Source: an uncultured Bacteroidales bacterium (GTDB lineage Bacteria > Bacteroidota > Bacteroidia > Bacteroidales > Muribaculaceae). From it: DNA of 64,000 nucleotides. Within the stretch, counting starts at the first letter, position 1, and each line of letters starts with the position of its first letter. This document shows positions 36,064 through 45,448 of the stretch, in pieces. The stretch covers positions 1 through 64,000 of the forward strand of contig CADAAI010000002.1 in assembly GCA_902785925.1 (NCBI GenBank). Direction: 5' to 3'. The notes below the pieces were generated by a model that searched no databases, was not told where the DNA came from, and saw only the letters and a program-made list of their open reading frames with translations. The position numbers and the translations under genes were made by a program.

Positions 36064-37461
36064 TCATCTCAGTTCGTTTTCTATCATCTCGACTTCGTGA
36101 CGGAACTTTTTCTCGATTGAAAGTCGTTGCTCGATTTGCTTGCAAGCATGCAGCACTGTGGCGTGGTCGCGTGATAACTTTTGGCCAATGTTGGTCGACG
36201 ACATGGGTGTCGACTTCTTGGCAAGATACATCACCAGTTGTCGCGCATCGCTGATTTCTCGCTTGCGCGACTTGCCGTAAAGTAGTTCAAGGTCGATGTT
36301 GTAGAACCGCGTGACCGTTTCGGCAATTAGCTCGAAAGACATTTGTTTCTTATTGACCCTAACAGTGTTGCCAATCACGCTGCGTGCCAGGTCGATATCG
36401 ATTTCCTGGTTGAGCATGGTGGCGTGGGCAAGTAATGCAACCACAATACCCTCGAGATCACGTACGCTCTCAATCACGTTCTCGGCGATGAAATCGATGA
36501 CATCGTCGCTGAGAGATAGACCATCTTGAGCAGCCTTCATCTGCAATACACCGCGTCGAAGCTCATAATCGGGCTTGTAAAGTTCCACAGTCATACCCCA
36601 CTTGAACCTAGAAATGAGCCTTGGCACCATGCCGTCCATGTCGGAAGGACGTCGGTCGCTCGACATGATGAGCTGCTTCTGGTTTTGATGCAGGTGATTG
36701 AAAATGTGGAAGAAGGTGTTTTGTGTTGCAGTTTTGCCGGCAAGCTCCTGAATGTCGTCGAGAATGAGCACATCGATGCTCTGATAGAAGCTAATGAAGT
36801 CGTTCACCTTGTTGCTCTTCACAGCAGTAGTGTATTGCATCTCAAAGATGCGTGCTGTGGTGTAGAGTACACGAGTGCGAGGCCTAAGTTCCTTGATTTT
36901 AATGCCTATTGCCTGAATTAGATGGGTCTTACCCACTCCAGTTGTACCGAAGACAAACATAGGATTGAAAGTCTTGCAGTTAGGATCTTCGGCAATAGCT
37001 TTTCCCACGCTAACTGCCAGCTTGTTGCTCATACTGCAACAATAGTTCTCGAAAGTGTATCGCGGATTGAGCTGCGGGTCGATGTCGTCCATCTCGACAG
37101 GCGAGAACGGATTGGCAACCTGCTGCACCTGGCGCGAAACCTTGCTGGTGAGCTTAGAGCTGGAATTGTCGTGAGCCAAAGTAACTGACGAACTTGGAGT
37201 GTCTTCTATAATATTATATGTATAGAAGAGCTTGACGTCGTTACCATAGACACGCCTAATAGTAGCGCTAAATACATCAAAGAAGTTCTGCTCAATTTGT
37301 TGAACAAAGAACTGTGAAGGTAACTTCAATGTGAGCTTGTTGCTCTCGAAACTCACAGCGACAATAGGCTCAAACCAAGCATTGAATTGCTCGGCCGAGA
37401 GAATGTCGCGCAGAATGTCGAGGCACTTATTCCACATCGTTATGTTCTGTTCCTTGTTCAT
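36064..37461 (-). CDS. dnaA: chromosomal replication initiator protein DnaA
   Basis: A 465-residue initiator. Domain I starts at the N-terminus, the AAA+ domain carries GTTGVGKTHL (Walker A) and VLILDDIQEL (Walker B), and domain IV ends with SRDHATVLHACKQI, the DnaA-box recognition signature. As is usual in Bacteroidota, dnaN and gyrB are not adjacent. No cluster of DnaA boxes was found by eye within the 447-base upstream gap, so an origin here is not supported. Confidence 0.96.
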   Translation of the reverse strand: MNKEQNITMWNKCLDILRDILSAEQFNAWFEPIVAVSFESNKLTLKLPSQFFVQQIEQNFFDVFSATIRRVYGNDVKLFYTYNIIEDTPSSSVTLAHDNSSSKLTSKVSRQVQQVANPFSPVEMDDIDPQLNPRYTFENYCCSMSNKLAVSVGKAIAEDPNCKTFNPMFVFGTTGVGKTHLIQAIGIKIKELRPRTRVLYTTARIFEMQYTTAVKSNKVNDFISFYQSIDVLILDDIQELAGKTATQNTFFHIFNHLHQNQKQLIMSSDRRPSDMDGMVPRLISRFKWGMTVELYKPDYELRRGVLQMKAAQDGLSLSDDVIDFIAENVIESVRDLEGIVVALLAHATMLNQEIDIDLARSVIGNTVRVNKKQMSFELIAETVTRFYNIDLELLYGKSRKREISDARQLVMYLAKKSTPMSSTNIGQKLSRDHATVLHACKQIEQRLSIEKKFRHEVEMIENELR

Positions 37462-37908
37462 TGTTTAATTTATGTGACTTCATTTACCCAATAGGGCTTG
37501 TTTTAGCATTACAAATTTCGGTTGATATTTTCTAAAAAAAAATTCAATAAAAATTTGTTTTTTTAGATTGTCTTTTAAGACTACTGATATTCAAAGCATT
37601 ATAGAAGGTACTACTACCAATTTGTGTCTTTCGCTTGCAGCGACCTATTTTTCAGTCAATTACCAACGGCAACGTTTAATTATTCATTATACAAAACTAT
37701 GACTATGGCCATAAGTCGCACTAATGCCCCAAGATTTACCACCGCAAAAATAAAAAACCGAATAAAATTATTTGGAATGGTTTCAAATAAGCGTAAATTT
37801 TTCGCTATATTATCGCTAAAATTCTATGTATTAATATGGTCCGTTATGCAGCCATAATAGTGATGCCATTTTTGCTGTAAAACATCACAAATGGTGTGCA
37901 AAATTTCG
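37462..37908. other. 447-base AT-rich gap between dnaA and the MlaD-like gene
   Basis: Nothing gene-like is supported. A near-match to the -7 element (GAAATTTG on the minus strand at 37512-37519) may serve dnaA. The open frame at 37624-37857 has no recognisable product. No DnaA-box cluster, tRNA or strong hairpin was noticed. Confidence 0.5.
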
Positions 37909-38883
37909 TTAGAATACCTTGATAGTAATGTAGCGTTTGGGGTTGGCTTTAATGTCGGTGAGCAGTGAGTCAAGGCTCATGACAGCACCATTAGCATTAT
38001 CATATAATTGACGGTCGTTAAGCAGTAGACCAATAGATGAATTGCGATCATTTAGTTTTGACTTGAGGTCGGCTGTGAGCCCCTTGAGCTCAGTTATCGT
38101 GTTGTTAAGCTCATTGATAGTGGTCTCAAGTTTGTGTGTTGGTATCTCGTTGACCTTAGTGTTGAGAGTGCCAGTGAGAGTGTTGAGGTTGTTGTGCAGG
38201 TCGGTTACTGTGCCGTTGACGTTTTTCTCGATGCCCATAACGCCACTCATTACTTCAGGGACTGACCCTTTAAGACCTCCTGAGAGTTCGTTAAGATGAC
38301 CAAGCAATACATTCAGGTCATTGGCGCTGGAATTGATCTTAGAAACAATCTCATCAAACTGTGATACTGAACCATTGAGGGCTGGATTAGCAACCAAAGC
38401 ATTGACATTTCCCAAAATGTCGTTGACTTTAGGCATAATTTGATTGACCTCGGGCATAATGCTCTGCCCCATTCTGTCGAGAAGACCAGACTGTGTGACA
38501 CTAGGGATCTCATCTCCGACCTTATAATAGGCTGTGTTCTTGGCCAGGTTTATAGATAATGATGCACCACCAAGTAACTCGGACGACAATTGAACCGAAG
38601 AACCAACGGGAATCTTCAACTCATCATCAAGACTCATCTTGACCGTGATCATATTGGTTTTGTAATCATAGTTAAGTTCCTTGACAAGACCCACTTGATA
38701 TCCGTTGACTGTGATTGGAGTAGACACATTAAGACCATTCACATTTTCAAATTTTGTGATATAGTAATTGGCTGGTTCAAAGAGATTTGCTCCCTTAAGA
38801 AATTCAATACCCCAATAGAGGAGTCCCAATCCTAAGACTAGCACGAGAGCTATGATAAAATTTTTGTTGAAAATCGATTTCAT
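37909..38883 (-). CDS. MlaD/MCE family protein
   Basis: A 324-residue protein with one N-terminal membrane segment (residues 9-28), an MCE domain (ITKFENVNGLNVSTPITVNGYQVG to SLSINLAKN), and a long helical C-terminal region rich in Asn, Leu and Thr. MCE proteins are periplasmic subunits of lipid transporters. The partner permease and ATPase (MlaE/MlaF) are not in the window. A minus-strand promoter element is seen at 38919-38926. Confidence 0.88.
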   Translation of the reverse strand: MKSIFNKNFIIALVLVLGLGLLYWGIEFLKGANLFEPANYYITKFENVNGLNVSTPITVNGYQVGLVKELNYDYKTNMITVKMSLDDELKIPVGSSVQLSSELLGGASLSINLAKNTAYYKVGDEIPSVTQSGLLDRMGQSIMPEVNQIMPKVNDILGNVNALVANPALNGSVSQFDEIVSKINSSANDLNVLLGHLNELSGGLKGSVPEVMSGVMGIEKNVNGTVTDLHNNLNTLTGTLNTKVNEIPTHKLETTINELNNTITELKGLTADLKSKLNDRNSSIGLLLNDRQLYDNANGAVMSLDSLLTDIKANPKRYITIKVF

Positions 38884-38918
38884 TTCTTGAATTATAGTGA
38901 TAATTACTTTTTAACGTG

Positions 38919-38926
38919 CAAAGGTA
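38919..38926 (-). promoter_or_regulatory. promoter -7 element of the MlaD-like gene
   Basis: Read on the minus strand this is TACCTTTG, 35 bases before the start codon. No clear -33 box was found. Confidence 0.5.
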
Positions 38927-38975
38927 CAAAAAAAATCAGTTTATTGATGTTTTTCTTATAAATATTTAATTCTAC

Positions 38976-40421
38976 TTAATCCCACGCATCGATGTCGTTC
39001 TCAATAGATGGCAAGGAAGAGCGTTTGAACACAGGGCTCTTGATGCCCCTTCGCTTTTGACTTCGATAGTCCTTGAGCAGAGTAAAGGCATACTTACCCA
39101 AAATGGTTATTGCAACCAAGTTGCACAGAGTAATTAGTCCCATGAACACCTCACCCAAGTTCCAAACGATCTTAAGGCTAGCCACAGCCCCTAGCATCAC
39201 CATGCCGCCCGACAGAAAACGGAAAACCATTAGAACCCATTTTTTTCGCGTGAGAAACATGATATTGGCTTCGCCATAGTAATAATTGCCAATTATACTA
39301 CTGAAAGCGAAAAAGAGAATTGCTATTGCAACGAAAATCTTACCCGAAGCGCCTAATTGTGACTCAAGAGCCGCTTGCGTCAATGAAATACCTTCCATAT
39401 TGCCTGAGTCGTAGAGACCACTTAACAGAATAATGAACGCGGTGCAAGAACACACAAGAATAGTGTCGGTGAAAACACCCAACGCTTGAATGAGTCCTTG
39501 CTTAACAGGATGTGATACCGATGCTGCCGCAGCAACATTTGGTGCTGAGCCTTCACCAGCCTCGTTGCTGAACAGACCTCTCCTCACACCTTCACGCATA
39601 GCCACACCAACCATACCTCCAGCCATTGGACCGATGCCGAAAGCGCTGTCGACAATTAACCTGAATGCTGATGGGATAAGGCTATAATTCATGACGATTA
39701 CTACCAAAGCAAGCAAGAAGTAGCCAATTGCCATGACGGGAACGATGATACTACTGAACATTGCAATGCGATGAATGCCACCAAAGACTATGAGAAGCGC
39801 CAAGATAGTTAGAATCACTCCTACTATAGTTGTGTCAAAGCCAAATGCACTGTGCATAGCTTCGGCAATGGTGTTGCTTTGAATGGAATTGTAGCTCAGT
39901 CCGAAAGTGAGAATCATGAGCAGAGCGAAAAGGACTGCCATCCACCGCCAATGAATTCCATGAAGAATATAATAGGCTGGGCCACCAATGAATGACTCGC
40001 CATTACGCCGCTTGAAAAGCTGTGCAAGTGTAGACTCAACAAAAGCAGTTGCCGCTCCAATCAGAGCAATCATCCACATCCAAAAGACAGCACCAGGCCC
40101 CCCAACAGCTATAGCACCCGCTACACCAGCCAAATTTCCTGTTCCTACTCTTGTAGCTACCGATACAGCAAAAGCCTGGAATGAGGACACCTGATTCTTT
40201 GCTTTGTTCTTGGGAAGAGACTCAGCTAATAGCTTGAACATCTCAGGTATCATGCGGAACTGCACGAAACGAGTACGCAAAGTGAAATATATTCCACACA
40301 CTGCAAGCACTAACATAATGCTGTGCCAATGCCATCCCCAGAGGAACTCATTGACACTCGAGAGGCCCTGATTAAGCAATCCATCGGACGACAATAAATC
40401 AGCAATCGTGTTGAGTTGCAT
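38976..40421 (-). CDS. alanine/glycine:cation symporter (AGCS family)
   Basis: A 481-residue membrane protein with about 10-11 hydrophobic segments. ATRVGTGNLAGVAGAIAVGGPGAVFWMW is the family signature region and GLFSNEAGEGSAPNVAAAA the second hallmark. Members take up alanine or glycine with Na+. It is the last gene of a minus-strand run after a porin and a solute-binding protein (12- and 24-base gaps), which suggests a joint uptake route across both membranes. Confidence 0.92.
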   Translation of the reverse strand: MQLNTIADLLSSDGLLNQGLSSVNEFLWGWHWHSIMLVLAVCGIYFTLRTRFVQFRMIPEMFKLLAESLPKNKAKNQVSSFQAFAVSVATRVGTGNLAGVAGAIAVGGPGAVFWMWMIALIGAATAFVESTLAQLFKRRNGESFIGGPAYYILHGIHWRWMAVLFALLMILTFGLSYNSIQSNTIAEAMHSAFGFDTTIVGVILTILALLIVFGGIHRIAMFSSIIVPVMAIGYFLLALVVIVMNYSLIPSAFRLIVDSAFGIGPMAGGMVGVAMREGVRRGLFSNEAGEGSAPNVAAAASVSHPVKQGLIQALGVFTDTILVCSCTAFIILLSGLYDSGNMEGISLTQAALESQLGASGKIFVAIAILFFAFSSIIGNYYYGEANIMFLTRKKWVLMVFRFLSGGMVMLGAVASLKIVWNLGEVFMGLITLCNLVAITILGKYAFTLLKDYRSQKRRGIKSPVFKRSSLPSIENDIDAWD

Positions 40422-40432
40422 GTGAGAATCTA

Positions 40433-41269
40433 TTATTGAGAGAAATACTTGCGTAAAAGTTGGTTGTACTCAGGCATCTTCTTTACTTTGAGGATACACT
40501 CGTTTAGCTTATCACACAACTCAATGTTACCCTTGTCAAGGGTCAAGGACTGGAACTGAGTGAAACTTATAGCCTGGGACACGTCGACTCCAGGATGAGA
40601 GGTCGCCAACTTTTTAGCAATAGACTCGTTGATGACAGCATACTTGATGTCGCCTGTTGCTACCATAAGGAAAAGTTGTTCAGGTCCATAGACCGAATCC
40701 TGGACAACATAGATGGTGTCGCCAATCTCACGCGAGAGGCTTATTATGCGATCGCGCATAGGTGATCCCTTAACGATGTTCACGGTGTCGCCTGCCAAGT
40801 CGAGTTGATTTGTAATGGCCAGTCCACCCTCGTTGCGCTGAACAAGCACCTGATTGTCGAGATAGAGCGCAGAAGTAAACAAGTAATGCTCCTTGTTCTC
40901 TCGAGTAACGGGAAACTGTGCAGCTAGTACATCGTAAAGACCTTTTTTTAGGCCATTCAGCGCTGGTTGAAGGCTAACTATGGGATGATACTTAAACTTT
41001 ATTCCACATGTGGAACTAAGCAGTTTAAGGAACTCATAATTGAAGCCTCCTAGTGTGTCACCGTAGGTGTAATAAGACAGAGGAGAGTACTCGATAGCCA
41101 CATCGATAGTGTCGCCACTACTCTCCTTGTCGATGCGATTGTGGGCGCCCATTAACTGTTCGTCATTGCTGCAGTTGCGCAGCATAACCATAGCAATTAT
41201 TACAGCGACAAGCAACAGTAAATATAGTGCTAGTTGCCATTTTTTATTATGAGAGATCTTTTTGAGCAT
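40433..41269 (-). CDS. membrane-anchored solute-binding protein (SBP_bac_3 type)
   Basis: A 278-residue periplasmic binding-protein fold with a hydrophobic N-terminal segment (residues 14-30) that is either an uncleaved anchor or a lipoprotein signal (MLRNC). The fold is visible in VAIEYSPLSYYTYGDTLGGFNYEFLKLL, LYDVLAAQFPVTRENKEHYLFT and ATGDIKYAVINE. The family binds polar amino acids. No ABC permease is adjacent; it lies between a porin and a symporter, an unusual partner set for this family. Confidence 0.8.
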   Translation of the reverse strand: MLKKISHNKKWQLALYLLLLVAVIIAMVMLRNCSNDEQLMGAHNRIDKESSGDTIDVAIEYSPLSYYTYGDTLGGFNYEFLKLLSSTCGIKFKYHPIVSLQPALNGLKKGLYDVLAAQFPVTRENKEHYLFTSALYLDNQVLVQRNEGGLAITNQLDLAGDTVNIVKGSPMRDRIISLSREIGDTIYVVQDSVYGPEQLFLMVATGDIKYAVINESIAKKLATSHPGVDVSQAISFTQFQSLTLDKGNIELCDKLNECILKVKKMPEYNQLLRKYFSQ

Positions 41270-41292
41270 TATTCAATATTATTTACATATTG

Positions 41293-43305
41293 TCAGTTAA
41301 CAAAATCGACCGATATGCCAAACTGGAAACGTCCAGGATTGAGAGGATAATGTGGGATTGAGAAATAATTCTTGCCACCCACTAACCCCTTATTGGCATG
41401 ACTATACATCACAAAGAATCGGGCCTTCTTTAGTTTGAAATTGGCATAAACGTCGGCGAAAGCAAAATTGCCACATTCCATCTCGCGCTGGTTATAGAAT
41501 ACCATTGTAGCAGGAGAATAGTTGGGCGCATAATACTTTGTATAGTAGTTACAATCAACTCCAATCTGCACGTCAAGGACTCTAGCCACCTTAAATTTTA
41601 AATATAGATTACTGAAAATGGCAAACTTGGGTAGAGGAAGAATTTCGTCACTAGATGATGTTTGATAATTTACTTCATTATCCCAATTAAAAATACCAAA
41701 ACCTAGATGGTTGGTTAAACAGGCATGGAACACGTGCACAGCTGTTGATGCCTGTTGTGGAAGAGCTTCGGAGTTAAAATATACATAATTGTTAAGAGTC
41801 TCATAGCCCACATTAAATTTAGTGTGTATCCATGGCAACTCGAGAATGCCTCCTACCCTGAAACGCTGAACTTTAGAGAAGTCATTGTTCCATGCATAAT
41901 GGTTGGATATAAACTTCTTGAGAAGGTAAGGTGGAGCAAGATTCTTGAAGTATCCGTAGGCCTTGAGCGAAACAGTGTCACCAAATAGGCGGAAGCGTGT
42001 ATTGATGTTGCCTTCTACATCTATATCGCCAGCAACATCACCCAATACTCCAAATTGTGCAGTAGCTCCATAGGTTAAAATCGAACCTTTTTGTTTTGTG
42101 AGTTGTCCTCCCACCCAGAAAAGCTGTTGATTAGCACTTGCATCAACTTGAACTGGTAGAGGTTGAAGGCCTTCGGGTAATTCTTTTCCTGAAACTGTGT
42201 CGGTCACTTGCTTGAAATGACGCATTTCGTGAGTTCCATAAACAGCGAAGCCAAACTTGGCATATTTGTTGAACCCTTCAAGGAGCGATATTCCAATAGT
42301 GTTGCGCAAGCGCCAATATCGAGTGCTCTCATCGGTCCCAGCAAGATTAAGATAAGTGTTCTCATGCCATAGAGCATCCTCACTAGCGTTCTGGTTGAGA
42401 AAGGTGTGCTTCACTCTTTTAAAGTCGGAAGTCCATATAAAGCGAGTAACAGGAATGTAGGTTCGTCCCACAATTGTGTCGGTCACAGAATCTCGTTGAT
42501 ACCGATAGTGCCCAACATTGTAGCTGTGATTCATATAGAATTCCAAACCTGAGAGCTTGCTGTGAGAAGCTGTGAGATTGGTCGGTATGCTTTTGTTGTC
42601 AACTTTGCTCTCTCCACCCTGAACACTCGCTGGATCGGTAATATACAGGTCGTCGATAATACCTCCATTTTCTTTTCCAGTATAGTTGTAACTGTTGAAG
42701 AAAGTTTGAAGCTCATACCTGTCACCAATATAGCTGCCAAAGAGGCCCCATCTGAAATTCTTGTCAGCCTGATAATTGTAGGAGCCTTTAGAGTAAATAT
42801 AGTCCATTGCAGCCCCAAGTTGCAACTGCTTTCCAACATTCCCTGAGAATGTTACTTTAGTACGGTCCTGATTGCTATATTTATTTCCACCAGTCGTGTG
42901 TGAAATCAAAGTCATTGGTATGCGCGTGTTGTAATAGCGCTGAGTTGATACGCTAGGAAGCCAGCTTTCGATTGCATCTTCGAAGAAAAAGTCGCTCGTT
43001 GCTTTTCGGTCAAAGAAAATCTGGTTTTGACCGGAAGCCCCGAAATTACCTGTAGTCGCCCAAGCATTGCTTTGGTGTGATGGTATGCTTTCCTTGTGAT
43101 AGTTTAGGAACAAAGTATCGATCGTTGACTCATAGTGAAGACCAAGAGGCTCACTAATTGACCAAGCATAACTTGGCTCAACCTTTACGGTCTTGCCTTT
43201 GGGTGGAGCACCTTTGGCTTGTGATAAGGTTTGAGCATCAATCCCTACCGCCAGCAAAATAGCGAGCAGTAAAGGTGATATATATTTAATGTGTATCTTC
43301 TTCAT
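41293..43305 (-). CDS. Bacteroidales putative beta-barrel porin
   Basis: A 670-residue exported protein with a signal peptide (residues 1-24, ...AVGIDA). The body shows alternating aromatic/polar beta strands and many Tyr, Asn and Gly residues, ending in NPGRFQFGISVDFVN with a terminal aromatic-rich strand like outer-membrane barrels. It fits the Bacteroidota putative porin family; the solute is unknown. It heads a three-gene operon with a binding protein and an amino-acid symporter. Its -7 element is only ten bases from the start codon. Confidence 0.8.
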   Translation of the reverse strand: MKKIHIKYISPLLLAILLAVGIDAQTLSQAKGAPPKGKTVKVEPSYAWSISEPLGLHYESTIDTLFLNYHKESIPSHQSNAWATTGNFGASGQNQIFFDRKATSDFFFEDAIESWLPSVSTQRYYNTRIPMTLISHTTGGNKYSNQDRTKVTFSGNVGKQLQLGAAMDYIYSKGSYNYQADKNFRWGLFGSYIGDRYELQTFFNSYNYTGKENGGIIDDLYITDPASVQGGESKVDNKSIPTNLTASHSKLSGLEFYMNHSYNVGHYRYQRDSVTDTIVGRTYIPVTRFIWTSDFKRVKHTFLNQNASEDALWHENTYLNLAGTDESTRYWRLRNTIGISLLEGFNKYAKFGFAVYGTHEMRHFKQVTDTVSGKELPEGLQPLPVQVDASANQQLFWVGGQLTKQKGSILTYGATAQFGVLGDVAGDIDVEGNINTRFRLFGDTVSLKAYGYFKNLAPPYLLKKFISNHYAWNNDFSKVQRFRVGGILELPWIHTKFNVGYETLNNYVYFNSEALPQQASTAVHVFHACLTNHLGFGIFNWDNEVNYQTSSSDEILPLPKFAIFSNLYLKFKVARVLDVQIGVDCNYYTKYYAPNYSPATMVFYNQREMECGNFAFADVYANFKLKKARFFVMYSHANKGLVGGKNYFSIPHYPLNPGRFQFGISVDFVN

Positions 43306-43315
43306 TATTAAAATG

Positions 43316-43323
43316 CAAAGATA
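43316..43323 (-). promoter_or_regulatory. promoter -7 element of the porin operon
   Basis: On the minus strand it reads TATCTTTG. Only ten bases separate it from the ATG at 43305, so the mRNA leader would be very short. Confidence 0.5.
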
Positions 43324-43426
43324 ACAACTTTAATTAAAACAAATACCAAGTGTGATTAATATTTATCACTTTTTAAAGATAGAGCCCAGAGAGATAATCA
43401 AATTAAGATGTAATCTTTCCGGTTTT

Positions 43427-43518
43427 TAACCGTGGCACAAGAAAAAATAGCAAAGTGATAGAAATGACTTTTCTGCAATCTTCAATATTAAAGAATTAAA
43501 AAAGTTGTGCCACGGGTA
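43427..43518. repeat. long-spaced inverted repeat between porin and htrA
   Basis: CCGTGGCACAA (43430-43440) recurs inverted as TTGTGCCACGG (43505-43515), 64 bases apart; two further base pairs match outside one mismatch on each side. It sits in the 346-base divergent gap (43306-43651), which otherwise holds two promoters, an imperfect TTTACGTT/AACGTTAA pair at 43577-43600, and no gene. Confidence 0.8.
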
Positions 43519-43618
43519 TTAATTTAGTTTAAAATAAGGGTGTTTACTATTGTTGTTGTAATAATTGGTTGTACTTTTACGTTCAAATCACAAACGTTAA
43601 TTTTAACTATTGCCGTTT

Positions 43619-43626
43619 TAAATTTG
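43619..43626 (+). promoter_or_regulatory. htrA promoter -7 element
   Basis: TAAATTTG matches TAnnTTTG 25 bases before the start codon; no clear TTTG box lies at the usual distance, so another factor could help recruit polymerase. Confidence 0.5.
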
Positions 43627-43651
43627 ACTATAATTTTAACATATAATAATT

Positions 43652-45214
43652 ATGACAAACACCAAAAAATTAGCTCTTATGATGGTTGCAGCATCGGTAT
43701 TAGGCTCAGCAACCACACTACTCGCAACTTCGGGAGTAGAGAAAGTTAGAGACATCTACATCAAGTCATCGGCCGACACAACCGAACAAGTCAATAACGA
43801 TGATTTTGTTAAGACTTCAACCCGTAATGTGGCAATCAATGGCCGCTATAGCAATGCTCTCGATTTTACAAAAGCCGCAGAAAGCACTATCAACTCGGTA
43901 GTAAGTATCAAATCGTTTGCAACTCCTCGCCAGCAACAGATGTATGGCAACGGTTTTGTTGACCCATTTGAATTCTTTTTTGGTCCTGGTTTTGGCGGTC
44001 AAGGAGGCTCACAACGACGTCAGCAACAGCCTCAACAGCAACAAGAGCCTCAAGCAACAGGTCAAGGTTCTGGCGTCATTATTAGTGATGACGGTTACAT
44101 AGTAACCAACAACCACGTAATTGATGGTGCTGAGAAACTTGAGGTAACCCTTAACGACAACCGCAAGTTCAATGCTCGTGTTATTGGCACAGACCCCAAT
44201 AGCGATATCGCTTTGCTCAAGATTTCGGCAACCAAACTAAGTCCTATCGTGTTTGGCAACAGTGACAATGTTAAAGTGGGTGAATGGGTGCTTGCAGTTG
44301 GTAACCCCTTCGGACTTAACTCATCGGTAACAGCTGGTATTGTTAGCGCTAAGGCTCGTGGCATTGACAAAGGCAAGAACATTGGTATAGAGTCATTTAT
44401 CCAGCATGATGCTGCGGTTAACCCGGGCAATAGTGGTGGTGCCTTAGTAAATGTGGACGGTGAACTCATCGGTATCAACACAATGATTTTCTCACAGACT
44501 GGTAACTATGCTGGCCACTCGTTTGCAATTCCATCATCGGTTGTTAAGAAGATCATCACTGATATCAAGCAGTATGGCAGTGTTCAGCGTGCAGTCCTTG
44601 GAATACAGTTCACTGAGCTAGATGCTGAGAAAGCCAAGGAGAACAACATCACTGAAACAACAGAAGGTATTTATGTTGGTAAGGTAAATGATCGTAGCGC
44701 CGCTAAAGAAGCCGGATTGCGTGAGGGTGATGTTATTGTGGGTCTCAACGGTGCTCCCATTAAGAGTGGTGCACAAATGCTTGAGGAGATGAGCAAGTTG
44801 CGTCCAGGCGACAAAGCAACAATCAAATATTATCGAGATAACAAGCTCAAAACCACTGAGGTAACATTTAAGAACGATCAAGGAACAACACGCATAACCA
44901 AGAGCAGTGATTTCACATCACTTGGATGCGCATTCATCTCACTCAGCTCAGAAGAGAAAGAGGAGCTTGGAATAAGTAATGGCGTTAAGGTTACAGGAAT
45001 CAAGAATGGAAAGTTCAAAGATGCTGGAATAACCAATGGTTTCATAATTACTGACATCAATAACATCCGCGTAAACAATCAGGATGAGGTAGAAGACATC
45101 TACAACGCCATCATGCGTGACAAGGAAAGTGACAAGGTAATGTTCATCACTGGCATTACTACCACCGGCAAGAAAGTGTATCGCGCAGTCGATCTTGCTG
45201 ATGCCGAAGAATAA
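43652..45214 (+). CDS. Do family serine endopeptidase (HtrA/DegP-like)
   Basis: A 520-residue periplasmic protease/chaperone. A signal peptide or anchor occupies residues 5-27. The trypsin-like domain has the triad His (VTNNHVIDGA), Asp (NSDIALLKI) and Ser (NPGNSGGALVN). Two PDZ domains follow: KVNDRSAAKEAGLREGDVIVG and, less typical, KVTGIKNGKFKDAGITNGF. A Gln-rich linker lies in the LA loop (residues 115-140). It degrades or refolds damaged envelope proteins. It is monocistronic, with a strong terminator at 45259-45283. Confidence 0.94.
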   Translation: MTNTKKLALMMVAASVLGSATTLLATSGVEKVRDIYIKSSADTTEQVNNDDFVKTSTRNVAINGRYSNALDFTKAAESTINSVVSIKSFATPRQQQMYGNGFVDPFEFFFGPGFGGQGGSQRRQQQPQQQQEPQATGQGSGVIISDDGYIVTNNHVIDGAEKLEVTLNDNRKFNARVIGTDPNSDIALLKISATKLSPIVFGNSDNVKVGEWVLAVGNPFGLNSSVTAGIVSAKARGIDKGKNIGIESFIQHDAAVNPGNSGGALVNVDGELIGINTMIFSQTGNYAGHSFAIPSSVVKKIITDIKQYGSVQRAVLGIQFTELDAEKAKENNITETTEGIYVGKVNDRSAAKEAGLREGDVIVGLNGAPIKSGAQMLEEMSKLRPGDKATIKYYRDNKLKTTEVTFKNDQGTTRITKSSDFTSLGCAFISLSSEEKEELGISNGVKVTGIKNGKFKDAGITNGFIITDINNIRVNNQDEVEDIYNAIMRDKESDKVMFITGITTTGKKVYRAVDLADAEE

Positions 45215-45258
45215 ACACATTAGAATTCTCATAAGCACAAGTTTTGTTAATAAAACAT

Positions 45259-45283
45259 GCGGGCGGCTAATAAAGCCGTCCGC
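45259..45283 (+). terminator. htrA terminator
   Basis: GCGGGCGGCT (45259-45268) pairs with AGCCGTCCGC (45274-45283) with one G-T pair, then TTTGTT. A weaker GTTTT/AAAAC stem precedes it. Confidence 0.85.
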
Positions 45284-45354
45284 TTTGTTATTTATAGTTT
45301 ATTTGTTACTTGATATTAAGAATACTATTTAATGTTAATAAAAAAAAGTTCTAT

Positions 45355-45388
45355 TTGGCTGAGATATTATTTATTTTACTTAAATTTG
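45355..45388 (+). promoter_or_regulatory. promoter of the S9 peptidase gene
   Basis: TTTG (45355-45358) and TAAATTTG (45381-45388) suit the -33/-7 pattern, 60 bases before the start codon. Confidence 0.55.
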
Positions 45389-45448
45389 CAGAACAAAGAA
45401 ATTAAATAAAAAAACAACTAATACAAATCATTCATTAACAACCATTTC

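Noticed and set aside
37624-37857. 77-residue open frame between dnaA and the MlaD-like gene
   Set aside because: Low-complexity composition, no family resemblance, no promoter; treated as chance.
37462-37908. Possible oriC upstream of dnaA
   Set aside because: No cluster of DnaA boxes or AT-rich 13-mers is visible, and Bacteroidota origins are often not next to dnaA.
43430-43515. TGGCAC within the inverted repeat as a sigma-54 -24 element
   Set aside because: No GC dinucleotide lies at the required -12 position on either strand.
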